Shown: positions 40,730 to 49,450 of the stretch, one piece after another
Position numbering within the stretch: the first letter of the stretch is position 1
Layout: every line of letters begins with the position of its first letter
Assembly (NCBI GenBank): GCA_022720335.1
Contig: JAIHVJ010000001.1
Coordinates: 1 to 49,450 of the forward strand
Length of the DNA: 49,450 bases
Reading direction: 5' to 3'
Source of the DNA: Collinsella sp.
GTDB taxonomy: Bacteria > Actinomycetota > Coriobacteriia > Coriobacteriales > Coriobacteriaceae
Made by a program: the position numbers and the translations under genes
The notes under the pieces: generated by a model
What the model saw: the letters and a program-made list of their open reading frames with translations, nothing else
Databases searched by the model: none
Told to the model about the DNA's origin: nothing

Positions 40730-41746
40730 ATGACCCAACCAGTTCGCACCGCACCTACGCTTGCCGAGGTTGCCGCAGCTGCCGGCGTGTCGCGCTCCAC
40801 GGCATCGCGCGCTCTCAACGATTCGCCCCGCATTAGCGAGGAAACCAAAAAGCGCGTCCGCGCGGCGGCCAAGGAAGTCAATTTTGTCCCCAACGCTCGT
40901 GGCCGAGCGCTCGCTGTCGGGCGCACGGAAATCATCGCCGTGCTCGTGACCGAGCCCCTAAGTGAACTCTTCAGCGACCCCACCTATAGCGAGTTTTTGA
41001 GCGGCATTACCGAGGAACTGTCGGAGTCGTCCTATCTGCCCGTTATCTTGCAGGCGTCTTCTACGCATGAGCGCAACCGCGCACGCGAGCACTTTGAGCG
41101 CCGCTCGTTCGACGCCGTGATCGACGTCTCCCCCTACAAGGGCAGCGAGCTGCTCGAGGTGCTGCGCGAGCTGGGCGTACCCACCGTGTTGTGCGGCCAG
41201 CTCGAGGGCCACCCCTATCGCGATGTGTTCTCGACAGTCTACTCTGACGACGAAGAGGGCGGACACTTTGCGGCACTCGCCATGAAGGAACGCGGGCGCA
41301 AAGATATCGTCGCCGTGTTGGGACCGCAAGACAACCCCGCTGTTGTCGACCGCCTGCGCGGCTACCGTGCCGTCTTGGGCGAAGACCTCCCAGACGCAAA
41401 CGTTATCTATACCGGCTGGAACAACGGAGACGGCTATCAGGCCATGCACCAGATCCTCGCGCGCGAGATTGCTTTCGATGGCGTGCTCTGCGGATCGGAC
41501 CGTATCGCGGCTGGCGTCATCACCGCGCTCAACGAGGCAGGCCTATCCGTTCCTGCGGACGTTTCTGTCGTCGGCTTCGACGATCACGAGATTGCGACGC
41601 GCTGCGTCCCCGCGCTCACGACCGTCCGCCAGCCCCTGCGCGAAGAAGGCCACATGGCCGCCAACATTGTGCTCGACATGATCAAGGGTGCCGAGCCCAC
41701 CACCTCCGTGATGCACATGCAGCTGATCCAGAGAGACTCGCTATAA
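40730..41746 (+). CDS. LacI-family repressor of the beta-galactosidase operon
   Basis: 338 residues, full-length LacI protein: helix-turn-helix TLAEVAAAAGVSRSTASRAL, hinge NARGRALAVGRTE, effector domain with CGSDRIAAGVITALNEAG and VVGFDDHEIATRCVPALTTV. It is divergent from ebgA-ebgC with three ACCGGT palindromes between, so it likely controls them and itself. Confidence 0.9.
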   Translation: MTQPVRTAPTLAEVAAAAGVSRSTASRALNDSPRISEETKKRVRAAAKEVNFVPNARGRALAVGRTEIIAVLVTEPLSELFSDPTYSEFLSGITEELSESSYLPVILQASSTHERNRAREHFERRSFDAVIDVSPYKGSELLEVLRELGVPTVLCGQLEGHPYRDVFSTVYSDDEEGGHFAALAMKERGRKDIVAVLGPQDNPAVVDRLRGYRAVLGEDLPDANVIYTGWNNGDGYQAMHQILAREIAFDGVLCGSDRIAAGVITALNEAGLSVPADVSVVGFDDHEIATRCVPALTTVRQPLREEGHMAANIVLDMIKGAEPTTSVMHMQLIQRDSL

Positions 41747-41752
41747 GAAACT

Positions 41753-41955
41753 GGGGCAGGCTTTCCGCCAGACAGTTGTTGCGGAAAGCCTGCCCCGTTT
41801 TGAGCGCTCATTCTGGGGCACAGTTTCCGTTAGACGGCTCAACCGGAAACTGTGCCCCATTATTTTGCCGAATTCTGGGTCGCGCTTTCCCAGAGGACCC
41901 CCTTTGGGAAAGCGTGACCCGTTCTGGACGCAAATTCCGGGACGCAGCTTCCTCG
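41753..41955 (+). repeat. Tandem array of palindromic elements
   Basis: Hairpins at 41753-41796 (GGGGCAGGCTTTCCGC, 16-bp perfect), 41814-41859 (TGGGGCACAGTTTCCG, 16-bp perfect) and 41877-41920 (GGGTCGCGCTTTCCC, one G-T), then a broken fourth unit. Each begins with CTGGG and contains TTTCC; the stems differ in sequence but pair fully. Confidence 0.75.
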
Positions 41956-41997
41956 ACGTCCGGTCACCCCATGCCCTCACAACCTCGGCGCATAAAA

Positions 41998-42028
41998 AAC
42001 GAGGGAAGGCACGCGTCCTTCCCTCGTT
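41998..42028 (-). terminator. Terminator of aspS
   Basis: 12-bp perfect stem AACGAGGGAAGG / CCTTCCCTCGTT followed by TTTTTT on the minus strand. Confidence 0.88.
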
Positions 42029-42051
42029 GTGGGCATTATGTAGCCGCTCGC

Positions 42052-43839
42052 CTACATCAGGCGCAGGCTGACGTCCTTGAGCTGGGCGCCGGAAACGGCA
42101 CTCGGGGCGCCCGACATAAGGTCGGAGCCGCTGGCCGTCTTGGGGAACGCCATGACGTCGCGGATGGAGTCGGAACCGGTGAGCAGCATGCACACGCGGT
42201 CCAGGCCCAGAGCGAAACCGCCCATCGGGGGCGCACCAAACTTGAGGGCCTCCATGAGGAAGCCGAACTGAGACTCGGCGCGCTCCTCGGTAAAGCCCAG
42301 GAGCTTGAGCATGGACATCTGCATCTCGGCGTTGTGGATACGCATACCGCCGCCGCCGGCCTCAAAGCCGTCCATGACAAAGTCGTAGGTGCAAGAACCG
42401 GCTGCCAACGGGTCGGCCTCGATCTTAGCGATGTCGGTCTCGGTCGGCAGGGTGAAGGGCTGATGCTCGGCGGCATAGGCCTTGCGGTCCTCATCCCAGT
42501 GGAACAGCGGGAAGTTGACGACCCACAGGAAGTCGTGGCCCTCGCGCTTGATCTCAAGCGCGTTGGCCATGTGGGAACGCATGCCACCCAGGATCTCGTC
42601 GGAAAGCAGGCGCGGGCCGGCGGCGAACATCACAAGGTCGCCGGGCTCGACATCCATGCGCTCGCGCAGAGCCGCCATCTCCTCGTCCGAGAAGAACTTG
42701 ACGATGGGGCTGTTGATGGAGCCGTCCTCGCGGAAAGCGATCCACGCCAGACCCTTGGCGCCAAACGTGGAGGCCACGCCGGCAAGCTTATCGATCTTGG
42801 CACGTGCCCAGGCACCGGCGCCCTTGGCGTTGATGGCCTTGACGACAGAGCCCTCCTCATTTGCGGCGGTCGCAAAGACCTTGAACTTGGAGTTGGCAAA
42901 GATGTCGGTCAGGTCGACCAGGTGCATGCCATAGCGGGTATCGGGCTTGTCGGAGCCATAGGTGTCCATGGCATCCCAGTAGTTCATGCGACGCAGCGGC
43001 GTGGGCATCTCGACACCCATGCGACCGAAGGCATCGGCAAGAACCTCTTCGAGCGCGCTCATGACATCGTTCTGGTCCACGAAGGACATCTCGATATCGA
43101 CCTGGGTGAACTCGGGCTGACGGTCGGCACGCAGGTCCTCGTCGCGGAAGCACTTGGCAACCTGGTAGTAGCGCTCGACGCCACCGACCATGAGCAGCTG
43201 CTTCAGAAGCTGCGGGGACTGCGGCAGGGCGTAGAAGTTGCCCGGCTGGATGCGGCTGGGGACGATGAAGTCGCGGGCGCCCTCGGGCGTGGACTTGAAC
43301 AGGGAGGGCGTCTCGACCTCCATGAACTCACGGTTGTGCAGCGCCTCGCGAATGGCAAAGGTAAAGTCGGAGCGCAGCTTGAGGTTGGCCATCATCTCGG
43401 GACGACGGAGGTCAAGATAGCGATAGCGCAGACGGGTGTCCTCGCTGGTCTCGATGCCGTCCTCGATCTGGAACGGCGGGGTGACAGACGTGTTGAGCAC
43501 CTCGGCGTGGTCGGTCAGGACCTCGATCTCGCCGGTCGCGAGCTTAGTGTTGGTGGTCTCCTCGCCACGGGCGCGCACGACGCCGTGGATCTTGATGGGC
43601 CACTCGGGGCGCATGGTCTCGGCGATCTTAAAGGCATCGCCGTCGGAGTGCTCGGGGTCGAAGGTGAGCTGTGTGATGCCCTCGCGGTCGCGAAGGTCGC
43701 AGAAAATAAGGCCGCCGTGGTCGCGGCGACGGCTCACCCAACCGGTGAGGGTGACCTCTTCGCCCACGTTCTCGCGGCGAAGCTCGCCGCAGGTACGGGT
43801 GTGCATGGAATGCTCGTCGATGGGACGGGTCTGGCTCAT
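42052..43839 (-). CDS. aspS: Aspartyl-tRNA synthetase
   Basis: 595-residue class II synthetase with an N-terminal OB anticodon domain (VTLTGWVSRRRDHGGLIFCD), motif 2 (CFRDEDLRADRQPEFTQVDI), the bacterial GAD insertion and motif 3 (GLDRVCMLLTGSDSIRDVMA). AGGAGG lies ten bases before ATG 43839; ATG 43806 is possible. Whether it also charges tRNA-Asn (non-discriminating) cannot be read here. Confidence 0.96.
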   Translation of the reverse strand: MSQTRPIDEHSMHTRTCGELRRENVGEEVTLTGWVSRRRDHGGLIFCDLRDREGITQLTFDPEHSDGDAFKIAETMRPEWPIKIHGVVRARGEETTNTKLATGEIEVLTDHAEVLNTSVTPPFQIEDGIETSEDTRLRYRYLDLRRPEMMANLKLRSDFTFAIREALHNREFMEVETPSLFKSTPEGARDFIVPSRIQPGNFYALPQSPQLLKQLLMVGGVERYYQVAKCFRDEDLRADRQPEFTQVDIEMSFVDQNDVMSALEEVLADAFGRMGVEMPTPLRRMNYWDAMDTYGSDKPDTRYGMHLVDLTDIFANSKFKVFATAANEEGSVVKAINAKGAGAWARAKIDKLAGVASTFGAKGLAWIAFREDGSINSPIVKFFSDEEMAALRERMDVEPGDLVMFAAGPRLLSDEILGGMRSHMANALEIKREGHDFLWVVNFPLFHWDEDRKAYAAEHQPFTLPTETDIAKIEADPLAAGSCTYDFVMDGFEAGGGGMRIHNAEMQMSMLKLLGFTEERAESQFGFLMEALKFGAPPMGGFALGLDRVCMLLTGSDSIRDVMAFPKTASGSDLMSGAPSAVSGAQLKDVSLRLM

Positions 43840-44095
43840 ACCAGTGATCCTCCTTTATGGATCTGTGCCGCCCCGTGTCGTTCCGGGCGGCGTCGTACAG
43901 ATTTGCCCAGCCTGCGTAAACCGCGCAGCCGGACATGGCGTTCTATCTTATCGCACCCGCGTCGATGTGCCGCGAAAAAGTAGTTCTCGCCCAAAGACTT
44001 GACGGAGACGAAACAATTGACGCAGCCTGGCCGTCGCCAAGGCGCGCCGCGTGCGACAATGTGCCCCAATACAACTGCACTCGGAAAGGCCCGCC

Positions 44096-44731
44096 ATGAC
44101 TGCACGCCTCATCGTTATGGATATCGACTCCACGCTCATCAACCAGGAGGCCATCGACCTGTTGGGCGAGGAGGCCGGCGTAGGCGAGCAAGTGGCGAAG
44201 ATCACTGAGCGCGCCATGCGCGGCGAACTGGACTTTAAGCAGGCACTCGAGGAGCGCGTGGGGCTGCTTGCCGGCTTGGATGAGAGCGTGTTCGAGCGCA
44301 CCTTTGAGCGCGTGACGTTTACCCCCGGCGCGCTGGAGCTTGTGCGCTCGGCGCACAGCAAGGGCTGGAAGGTCGGCGTGGTAAGCGGCGGCTTCCACGA
44401 GGTCGCCGATAAGATCGTGGCCGCCGCGGGTATCGACTTTTGCCTGGCTAACCGCCTGGAGGTCGTGGACGGCAAACTCACCGGTAAGCTGGCGGCAGAC
44501 ATCGTGACCAAGGAGTCCAAGCTCATCCAGCTGCTGGATTGGGCAGTTGAGTGCGGTGTCGATATGGCCCATACCGTCGCGATCGGCGACGGCGCCAACG
44601 ACATCCCCATGATTCAGGCCGCGGGCACGGGCATCGCGTTTTGTGCCAAGCCCAAGACGCGCGAAGCCGCCCCGTTTGCCATCAACGAGCGCAACCTGAT
44701 GCTCGCCATGGACATCATCCTGCGTGACTAG
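44096..44731 (+). CDS. serB: Phosphoserine phosphatase
   Basis: 211-residue HAD hydrolase: DxD motif I VMDIDSTLIN, motif II VVSGGFHEVADKI, Lys and motif III IGDGANDIPMI. The GGFHE and GNGANDI-type motifs are those of SerB, the last step of serine synthesis. It lacks the N-terminal ACT domain of longer SerB proteins. ATG 44096 follows GGAAAGG. Confidence 0.9.
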   Translation: MTARLIVMDIDSTLINQEAIDLLGEEAGVGEQVAKITERAMRGELDFKQALEERVGLLAGLDESVFERTFERVTFTPGALELVRSAHSKGWKVGVVSGGFHEVADKIVAAAGIDFCLANRLEVVDGKLTGKLAADIVTKESKLIQLLDWAVECGVDMAHTVAIGDGANDIPMIQAAGTGIAFCAKPKTREAAPFAINERNLMLAMDIILRD

Positions 44732-44767
44732 TCGATCCGTCTAACAATTGAATCAGTCTGTCCTATA

Positions 44768-44801
44768 GTTTCCGAACAATTTTGTCTTAGTGTTCGGAAA
44801 C
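44768..44801 (+). promoter_or_regulatory. Operator-like inverted repeat upstream of larB
   Basis: GTTTCCGAACA / TGTTCGGAAAC, 11-bp perfect arms 12 bp apart, 45 bp before the larB ATG. It is a candidate binding site of the TetR protein encoded after larC. Confidence 0.6.
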
Positions 44802-44845
44802 ATACCCTTTGAGTGCTAGACTTTGCGCCGTCGAAGGGAACATAT

Positions 44846-45628
44846 ATGGATAAGCGAGATCTTGAGCAATTGCTGAGCGATGTTGCCGACGGAGCAGTCG
44901 CCCCGGCAGTCGCCCTCACGCGCATCCAGACGGCGCCAACTGCCGATCTGGGTTTTGCGCAGCTCGATCTTTCGCGCGGGGTGCGCCAGGGAGCCGGCGA
45001 GGTTGTCTACGGTGCCGGTAAAACCGCCGAGCAGATTGCCGCCATTATCGAAGCACTGCGCGATGCCGGCCAGGAGCGCATCCTGGTCACGCGCCTGGAT
45101 GCCGAAAAAGCCGCTCGCACCGCTGAGCTTCTCGGCAACGGCATTGACCTGGGATATGTCCCGAACGCACAGCTCGCCCTCGTGGGCGGCAAGCCCTCCC
45201 CTACCGGCAACGGACGCATCGTCGTCGCCTGCGCCGGCACGAGCGACTTGCCCGTCGCCGAGGAAGCCGCGTTGACGGCCGAATTCTATGGCAACGAGGT
45301 CGACCGCCTCTACGACGTGGGTGTCGCCGGCCTGCACCGCCTGCTCGCGCATGCCGAGGAACTTGCGCAGGCGCAGGTGATCATTGCCGTCGCCGGCATG
45401 GAGGGCGCGTTGGCGAGCGTTATCGGCGGCCTGGTGAGCTGTCCGGTCATCGCCGTTCCCACCAGCGTGGGCTACGGCGCAAGCTTTGGTGGCGTAGCCG
45501 CGCTGCTCGCCATGCTCAACTCCTGTGCCAGCGGCGTTTCGGTCGTCAATATCGACAACGGCTTTGGTGCCGCCTACCAGGCAAGTCTTATCAATCATCT
45601 GAGCGCCGGCACATCCCGCGCCCGATAA
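44846..45628 (+). CDS. larB: Nickel-pincer nucleotide synthesis carboxylase LarB
   Basis: 260 residues. A N-terminal part with ADLGFAQLDLSRGVRQGAGE (conserved LarB sequence) and a PurE-like domain (IVVACAGTSDLPVAEEAALT; VIGGLVSCPVIAVPTSVGYG). LarB carboxylates nicotinic acid adenine dinucleotide, the first step to the nickel-pincer cofactor of LarA. GAAGGGA precedes the ATG. larC follows 10 nt downstream. Confidence 0.92.
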   Translation: MDKRDLEQLLSDVADGAVAPAVALTRIQTAPTADLGFAQLDLSRGVRQGAGEVVYGAGKTAEQIAAIIEALRDAGQERILVTRLDAEKAARTAELLGNGIDLGYVPNAQLALVGGKPSPTGNGRIVVACAGTSDLPVAEEAALTAEFYGNEVDRLYDVGVAGLHRLLAHAEELAQAQVIIAVAGMEGALASVIGGLVSCPVIAVPTSVGYGASFGGVAALLAMLNSCASGVSVVNIDNGFGAAYQASLINHLSAGTSRAR

Positions 45629-45638
45629 GGAGCATTCC

Positions 45639-46550
45639 ATGTCCAACCATCAGCACACGCTTATCATCGACGGTACCTCGGGCATCAGCGGCGATATGAC
45701 CGTCGCGGCCCTGCTCGACCTGGGCGCCAGCGAGGAGCACCTGCGCGAACAGCTCGCCACGCTGCCGGTCGACGGCTTTACGATCGCCGTCACGCGCGTA
45801 AACAAGCATGGCATCGACGCCTGCGATTTCGACGTTCAGCTGGCAGAAGAGCTCGAGAACCACGACCACGACATGGCATGGCTCTACGGCAACGAAGCAG
45901 CTGCCGAGCACACGCACGAGCACGAGCACCACCATCATGACCATGACGAGCATGAGCACTGCCATGAGCATGATCATGAGACCCACGGCCATGGCCACGA
46001 GGGTCACCATCACGCCCACCACCATCACCACCGTTCTTTGGCGGACGTCACCGCTATCATCGACGGCTCGCAGCTAAGCGATGGCGCCAAGCGCCGTGCG
46101 CTCGCCATCTTTACCGCGCTCGCCGCCGCCGAGGCAAAGGCCCACGGCAAAAAGCCCGAGACCGTCATGTTCCACGAGGTAGGCGCCGTCGATTCCATCG
46201 TCGACGTCTGCTCTGTCGCCATCTGCCTCGATGACCTAGGTATTGAGGACATCGTGGTCGAGTCGCTCTCCGAAGGCCACGGAACCATTCGCTGCGCCCA
46301 CGGCCTTATGCCCATTCCCGTCCCCGCTGTCGTCAACCTGTGCCAGGCGGGCAATATCGCCCTCACGCCCGCACCGGTCGCTGGCGAGCTCGTGACGCCC
46401 ACGGGCGCCGCCATCGTCACCGCGCTGCGCACGTCCGAGCACCTGCCGGCACGCTACCACATCGAAGCCGTCGGCTACGGCGCCGGCAAGCGCCCCTACG
46501 AGGGTTGCTCCGGCACGCTCCGTTGTCTACTCGTTCACGTGGATGCATAG
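45639..46550 (+). CDS. larC: LarC N-terminal domain protein (LarC1), His-rich
   Basis: 303 residues. The N-terminal LIIDGTSGISGDMTVAALLD, the central VMFHEVGAVDSIVDVCSVAI, the GTIRCAHGLMPIPVPA and the TPTGAAIVTAL motifs are those of LarC1, the nickel-binding part of the CTP-dependent nickel insertase. A His-rich insert at 91-131 holds 24 His in 41 residues. The C-terminal CTP-binding LarC2 domain is absent: the protein stops after CSGTLRCLLVHVDA and a TetR gene starts 2 nt later. In Lactobacillus plantarum LarC2 is added by ribosomal frameshift; no LarC2-like sequence follows here in any frame. Confidence 0.88.
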   Translation: MSNHQHTLIIDGTSGISGDMTVAALLDLGASEEHLREQLATLPVDGFTIAVTRVNKHGIDACDFDVQLAEELENHDHDMAWLYGNEAAAEHTHEHEHHHHDHDEHEHCHEHDHETHGHGHEGHHHAHHHHHRSLADVTAIIDGSQLSDGAKRRALAIFTALAAAEAKAHGKKPETVMFHEVGAVDSIVDVCSVAICLDDLGIEDIVVESLSEGHGTIRCAHGLMPIPVPAVVNLCQAGNIALTPAPVAGELVTPTGAAIVTALRTSEHLPARYHIEAVGYGAGKRPYEGCSGTLRCLLVHVDA

Positions 46551-46552
46551 CC

Positions 46553-47092
46553 ATGGATGCCCGCAAAGAAAAAAGCCGCGCTGCCATCGTTGCAGCGTTC
46601 TCCGAGCTGCTACGCGAAGAGGATTACGGCAAGATTACCGTCGGCGACATCATCGCTCGTGCCCATGTTGGTCGGGCCACATTCTACGGCCTCTTTAAGA
46701 GCAAAGACGACCTACTGTCCGAGCTCGTGAGCGACATCTGCGCCCACGCCCTCGACGACGATGGTACGCCGCTCGACGACCCACTCGTGCAAGTCGAGCA
46801 TATCCTCAACAACCTCTGGGAACGCCGTCAGGGCGTTCGAGCCCTCGTAGCCGGAGCCGGCTCGCGCGTCTTCGCCGACTGTCTCCGCAAGACCATCATG
46901 TCACGAGCAGCCGAAACCGTCCCTACCGACCCAAACGGCCCCGCCGCCACCATGGACCGAAGCTTCCTACTACACCACATAGCCTCAAGCTTCGTAGGAA
47001 TGGTCCAATGGTGGGCCTGGCACAACTTCCAAGCAGATAAGGCCGAAGTAGCCAAAGACTACCTATCAGCCATAAAGCCCCTCTTCACCTAA
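46553..47092 (+). CDS. TetR-family transcriptional regulator
   Basis: 179 residues with a TetR N-terminal HTH (ITVGDIIARAHVGRATFYGL, FKSKDDLL) and a C-terminal domain related to TetR_C_33/YcdC-like (HIASSFVGMVQWWAWHNFQA). It begins 2 nt after larC, so it is co-transcribed, and may regulate the lar unit. Confidence 0.85.
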   Translation: MDARKEKSRAAIVAAFSELLREEDYGKITVGDIIARAHVGRATFYGLFKSKDDLLSELVSDICAHALDDDGTPLDDPLVQVEHILNNLWERRQGVRALVAGAGSRVFADCLRKTIMSRAAETVPTDPNGPAATMDRSFLLHHIASSFVGMVQWWAWHNFQADKAEVAKDYLSAIKPLFT

Positions 47093-47260
47093 ACACCCCA
47101 TCCCATTCCAAGGCGGCGCCCCTTCCCAAAGCACCGCCCTCATCTCAAAGCACCCAACAGCCAAGCGCCCACCACATCCAAATTCAGATATATATGTGGG
47201 TTGCTTGTTCGAACGCAACAAAGACCCCATGCGGTCAGCGGACAACTATGTAGCCTTTGA

Positions 47261-47992
47261 CTAGAACATGCCCAAGAAACCGTGCACAAACAGTGCGGCC
47301 AGAGCGGCACCGATAAACGGTGCGATGCCAGGAACAAGCAGGCCATACTTCCAGTTGTTGTCGGCCTTGTTCTTGATCGGCAGTACCTGGTAAGCCATGC
47401 GAGGACCAAGGTCACGAGCCTGGTTCATGGCGAAGCCGGTGATACCGCCCATGCCCATGCCAACGGCCCAAACGATCAGACCGACGCAGATGGCGAGCAT
47501 CAAAACGTTCTCGCCAGCGCGGCTAGCGGCAGCAAGGATGGCGCTGATGAACACGAAGGTGCAGATGGCCTCACAGAAGAAGTTGCGGGCATAGTTCGTG
47601 CCCTCGGTGGTGGGGTTGGTCGAGAAGATGTTGCGCTGGGCAATGGGGTCGACGACGCCCTCGGAAGCCTTGAACTCATCGGCATACATCAACCAAGCGA
47701 TTACGGCGCCCACAAAGCCGCCGAGCATATCGGCAAGCATGAAGGGGATGCAGCTGCTCCACGGCACCAGGCCTACGATGCACTGGGCAAGCACCATGGC
47801 GGGGTTCATGCACACGGCGCCGCCAAAGACAAACAGGCAGACCGAGATGCCAAAAGACCAGGTGGTGATGGCAAACATGTGACCGGAGCCCTGATACTTG
47901 GTGCCCTTGAGCACGGTATCGCAGTGTACGCCCACGCCAAAGATGATCATGAGGGCCGTTGCGCCGAATTCGCAGAGGAGTTTGGTAAGCAT
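47261..47992 (-). CDS. MIP-family channel, LarD-like
   Basis: 243 residues with six helices and the two half-helices: NPA in VCMNPAMVLAQ and a variant NQA in FAMNQARDLGPR. Aquaglyceroporin-type residues precede it (GARDLGPR). In lactobacilli the lar operon carries larD, a lactate-permeable aquaglyceroporin; proximity to larA points to the same role, but glycerol or water cannot be excluded. It converges on the tetR gene and lies 49 nt behind larA. Confidence 0.82.
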   Translation of the reverse strand: MLTKLLCEFGATALMIIFGVGVHCDTVLKGTKYQGSGHMFAITTWSFGISVCLFVFGGAVCMNPAMVLAQCIVGLVPWSSCIPFMLADMLGGFVGAVIAWLMYADEFKASEGVVDPIAQRNIFSTNPTTEGTNYARNFFCEAICTFVFISAILAAASRAGENVLMLAICVGLIVWAVGMGMGGITGFAMNQARDLGPRMAYQVLPIKNKADNNWKYGLLVPGIAPFIGAALAALFVHGFLGMF

Positions 47993-48041
47993 AAAACCTT
48001 ATCTTTCTTGTCGGTTATAAACGATTCGTTTAGGCCGCGTA

Positions 48042-49319
48042 CTAGTGCTGCGCGACGACAACGCCCAGGCCATCGGGAATGACGGCCACCTTGGCATCGG
48101 CACCCTTCATCTCAAAGGCGAGCTTGAGCGCCTCATCGAGAGTGTTGACCGGCGTCATGTGCATATCCTTGATCATCTGGTGATTGCACAGATCGGTAAC
48201 CATGATCACAGGGTGATGCGCCAGGATGCGGGCAAAGATCTGGCTCGTCCACTGGTCGGGCAGGGTCTCGTCCTTGGGACGATCGATGCAGGCACGCTCA
48301 AACTCCGCCGGATCGTTGTCGGCGATGTTGTGATAGAAGCCCTCGCCACCGTGGCCGTCGGCACAACCGGCGACGTCGATGATCACGCCGCCCTCGGGAA
48401 GCGTAGCCTCGGCAGAGCACATGCCCTTCACGGCCTGATAGATGTTCTGGTCGAGCGGGTAGCCGCCGTTGGTGGTGATGGCGATCTCGCACTCGACGGG
48501 CTCAACGCCGGCAAGGCTCTTCACGAACTCGCAGCCAGCCTCGTGTGCCTTATGGATGTCGCCTGCAAAGGAGCCGATAACCTCGTGCTTGCCGTTGAGC
48601 ACCACATTAAGCACAAAGGCAAGGTGAGCCATCTCGGCAGCGGCAAACATGTCCTCGCTCACGTGGTTGTGGCACAGGTTGCCGGCACGCGAATGGGAAT
48701 CGTTCACAAACTGACCGTTGTGGTTGTACATGATGGTCTTGTAGCTGGCGATGCCAGGCAGGACGGACTTGCGGCTACCAGAGAAACCGGCAAAGAAGTG
48801 CGGCTCAATAAAGCCCTCGGCAAGCAGCAGATCGCAATCGGCAGCAATCTTGTTGATGATGCACTCGCCACCAGAAGGCAGGGTGCCGATCTTTTTCATC
48901 ATGCTGTCGTCAGTCGCGACGTGCATAACGATTTCCTCGTTGGCAACGATCTCCTCGCCGTACTTGTTGACGAGCTCCTCGTGCGTCGACGGACGATGCA
49001 TACCCGTAGCAACCAAAATACGCACTCGAGCCTCGGGCGCAGCGGAATGGATGTGATGCAGCAGAATAGGCATCGTCACACGCGAGGGAACGGGGCGCGT
49101 ATGATCGGAGCTAATAATGACGATATCCTTCTTGCCAGCACAAAGCTCCTCGAGCGAAGGCGAACCATAAGGGTTGGCAAGCGACTCCTCTACCAGCTCT
49201 TCCTGCGATTTTGTAGTCTTAAACTCGTTTTGATGACCTTCCATCACACCCGCGAAGTTCTTATCCTCGAGCTCCAGATGCAACGTCTTGTGGTCAAACG
49301 GCAGTTCACATTCAAACAA
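48042..49319 (-). CDS. larA: Nickel-dependent lactate racemase-type enzyme LarA
   Basis: 425 residues, normal LarA length. The Lys that carries the pincer cofactor is in SGSRKSVLPGI; His residues in GMHRPSTHEE, EPHFFAGFSG and MYNHNGQF match the catalytic set. The best start is TTG 49319, 13 nt after GGAAGAGG, giving LFECELPFDHKTL like the LarA N-terminus; the frame continues upstream to 49427 without family similarity. LarA relatives racemise different 2-hydroxyacids; the channel next to it and larBC nearby favour lactate. Confidence 0.85.
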   Translation of the reverse strand: MFECELPFDHKTLHLELEDKNFAGVMEGHQNEFKTTKSQEELVEESLANPYGSPSLEELCAGKKDIVIISSDHTRPVPSRVTMPILLHHIHSAAPEARVRILVATGMHRPSTHEELVNKYGEEIVANEEIVMHVATDDSMMKKIGTLPSGGECIINKIAADCDLLLAEGFIEPHFFAGFSGSRKSVLPGIASYKTIMYNHNGQFVNDSHSRAGNLCHNHVSEDMFAAAEMAHLAFVLNVVLNGKHEVIGSFAGDIHKAHEAGCEFVKSLAGVEPVECEIAITTNGGYPLDQNIYQAVKGMCSAEATLPEGGVIIDVAGCADGHGGEGFYHNIADNDPAEFERACIDRPKDETLPDQWTSQIFARILAHHPVIMVTDLCNHQMIKDMHMTPVNTLDEALKLAFEMKGADAKVAVIPDGLGVVVAQH

Positions 49320-49450
49320 TGACGAGCGCCCTCTTCCTTTCAACTGACACACTAGATAAACCGTTGGAAGGATACGCCGCTCACCGAAAACCACCACCGT
49401 CCACCGACTCATTAACACAACGTTCATATTTGACCCACAACAAAACGGCC

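Noticed and set aside
46550..46600. Programmed frameshift that would add LarC2, as in Lactobacillus
   Set aside because: The downstream sequence in all frames encodes the TetR protein or nonsense; no LarC2 motifs follow.

Overview
The window is a GC-rich chromosomal segment that most resembles a gut actinobacterium of the class Coriobacteriia, close to Collinsella. The protein sequences, the AAAGGA/GGAGG ribosome binding sites and the many intergenic palindromes support this, but the species cannot be fixed from the sequence alone. There are about 40 genes. Many are catabolic units for sugars and uronic acids, each with its own LacI-type or GntR-type regulator and a recognisable palindromic operator. 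No rRNA, tRNA, CRISPR array, prophage or complete insertion sequence was seen.

Layout. 1-1480: AT-richer segment with a decayed C39/papain-like peptidase and a lipoprotein. 1489-7880 (minus): ligA, an HtrA-type protease, a GlnR-like regulator and a glutamine-synthetase homologue that lacks several catalytic metal ligands. 7968-11033: LacI regulator divergent from kdgK and eda. 11085-13854: palindrome cluster, GntR regulator, HIT hydrolase and a YczE-type membrane protein behind a structured leader. 13881-16918: AAA ATPase behind seven phased 10-bp repeats, AlbA_2 regulator with its own repeat array, and a GntR remnant. 17078-18760: kduD/dhuD and a dhuI-like isomerase. 18888-19728: HepT/MntA toxin-antitoxin pair with an unusual domain fusion. 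19858-30935 (minus): lacI - uxaC - GPH symporter - uxaB - uxaA - GltD-like - OYE-like reductase. 31080-34410: feo operon. 34599-36732: HPr with Asp at position 46, a MITE-like element and an APC transporter. 36886-41746: ebgC-lacZ with divergent lacI. 41753-43839: palindromes and aspS. 44096-49319: serB and the nickel-pincer lar genes (larB, larC1, tetR; convergent larD-like channel and larA).

How the genes fit together. kdgK, eda, kduD/dhuD, the dhuI-like gene, uxaC, uxaB, uxaA and the GPH transporter cover the routes from free hexuronates and unsaturated uronates (pectin or glycosaminoglycan oligosaccharides) to pyruvate and glyceraldehyde 3-phosphate. Two operator types tie them together: CGAAAYCGRTTTCG in front of kdgK, the YczE-type gene and the HIT gene, and GGTGAACGTTCACC in front of uxaC and kduD/dhuD. 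The most striking unexplained feature is a pair of structured RNA-like elements. One lies before eda and one before the YczE-type gene. They share 13-14 nt invariant blocks, and their stems differ in sequence yet remain base-paired. A second family of long hairpins follows the operators of the same two transcription units.
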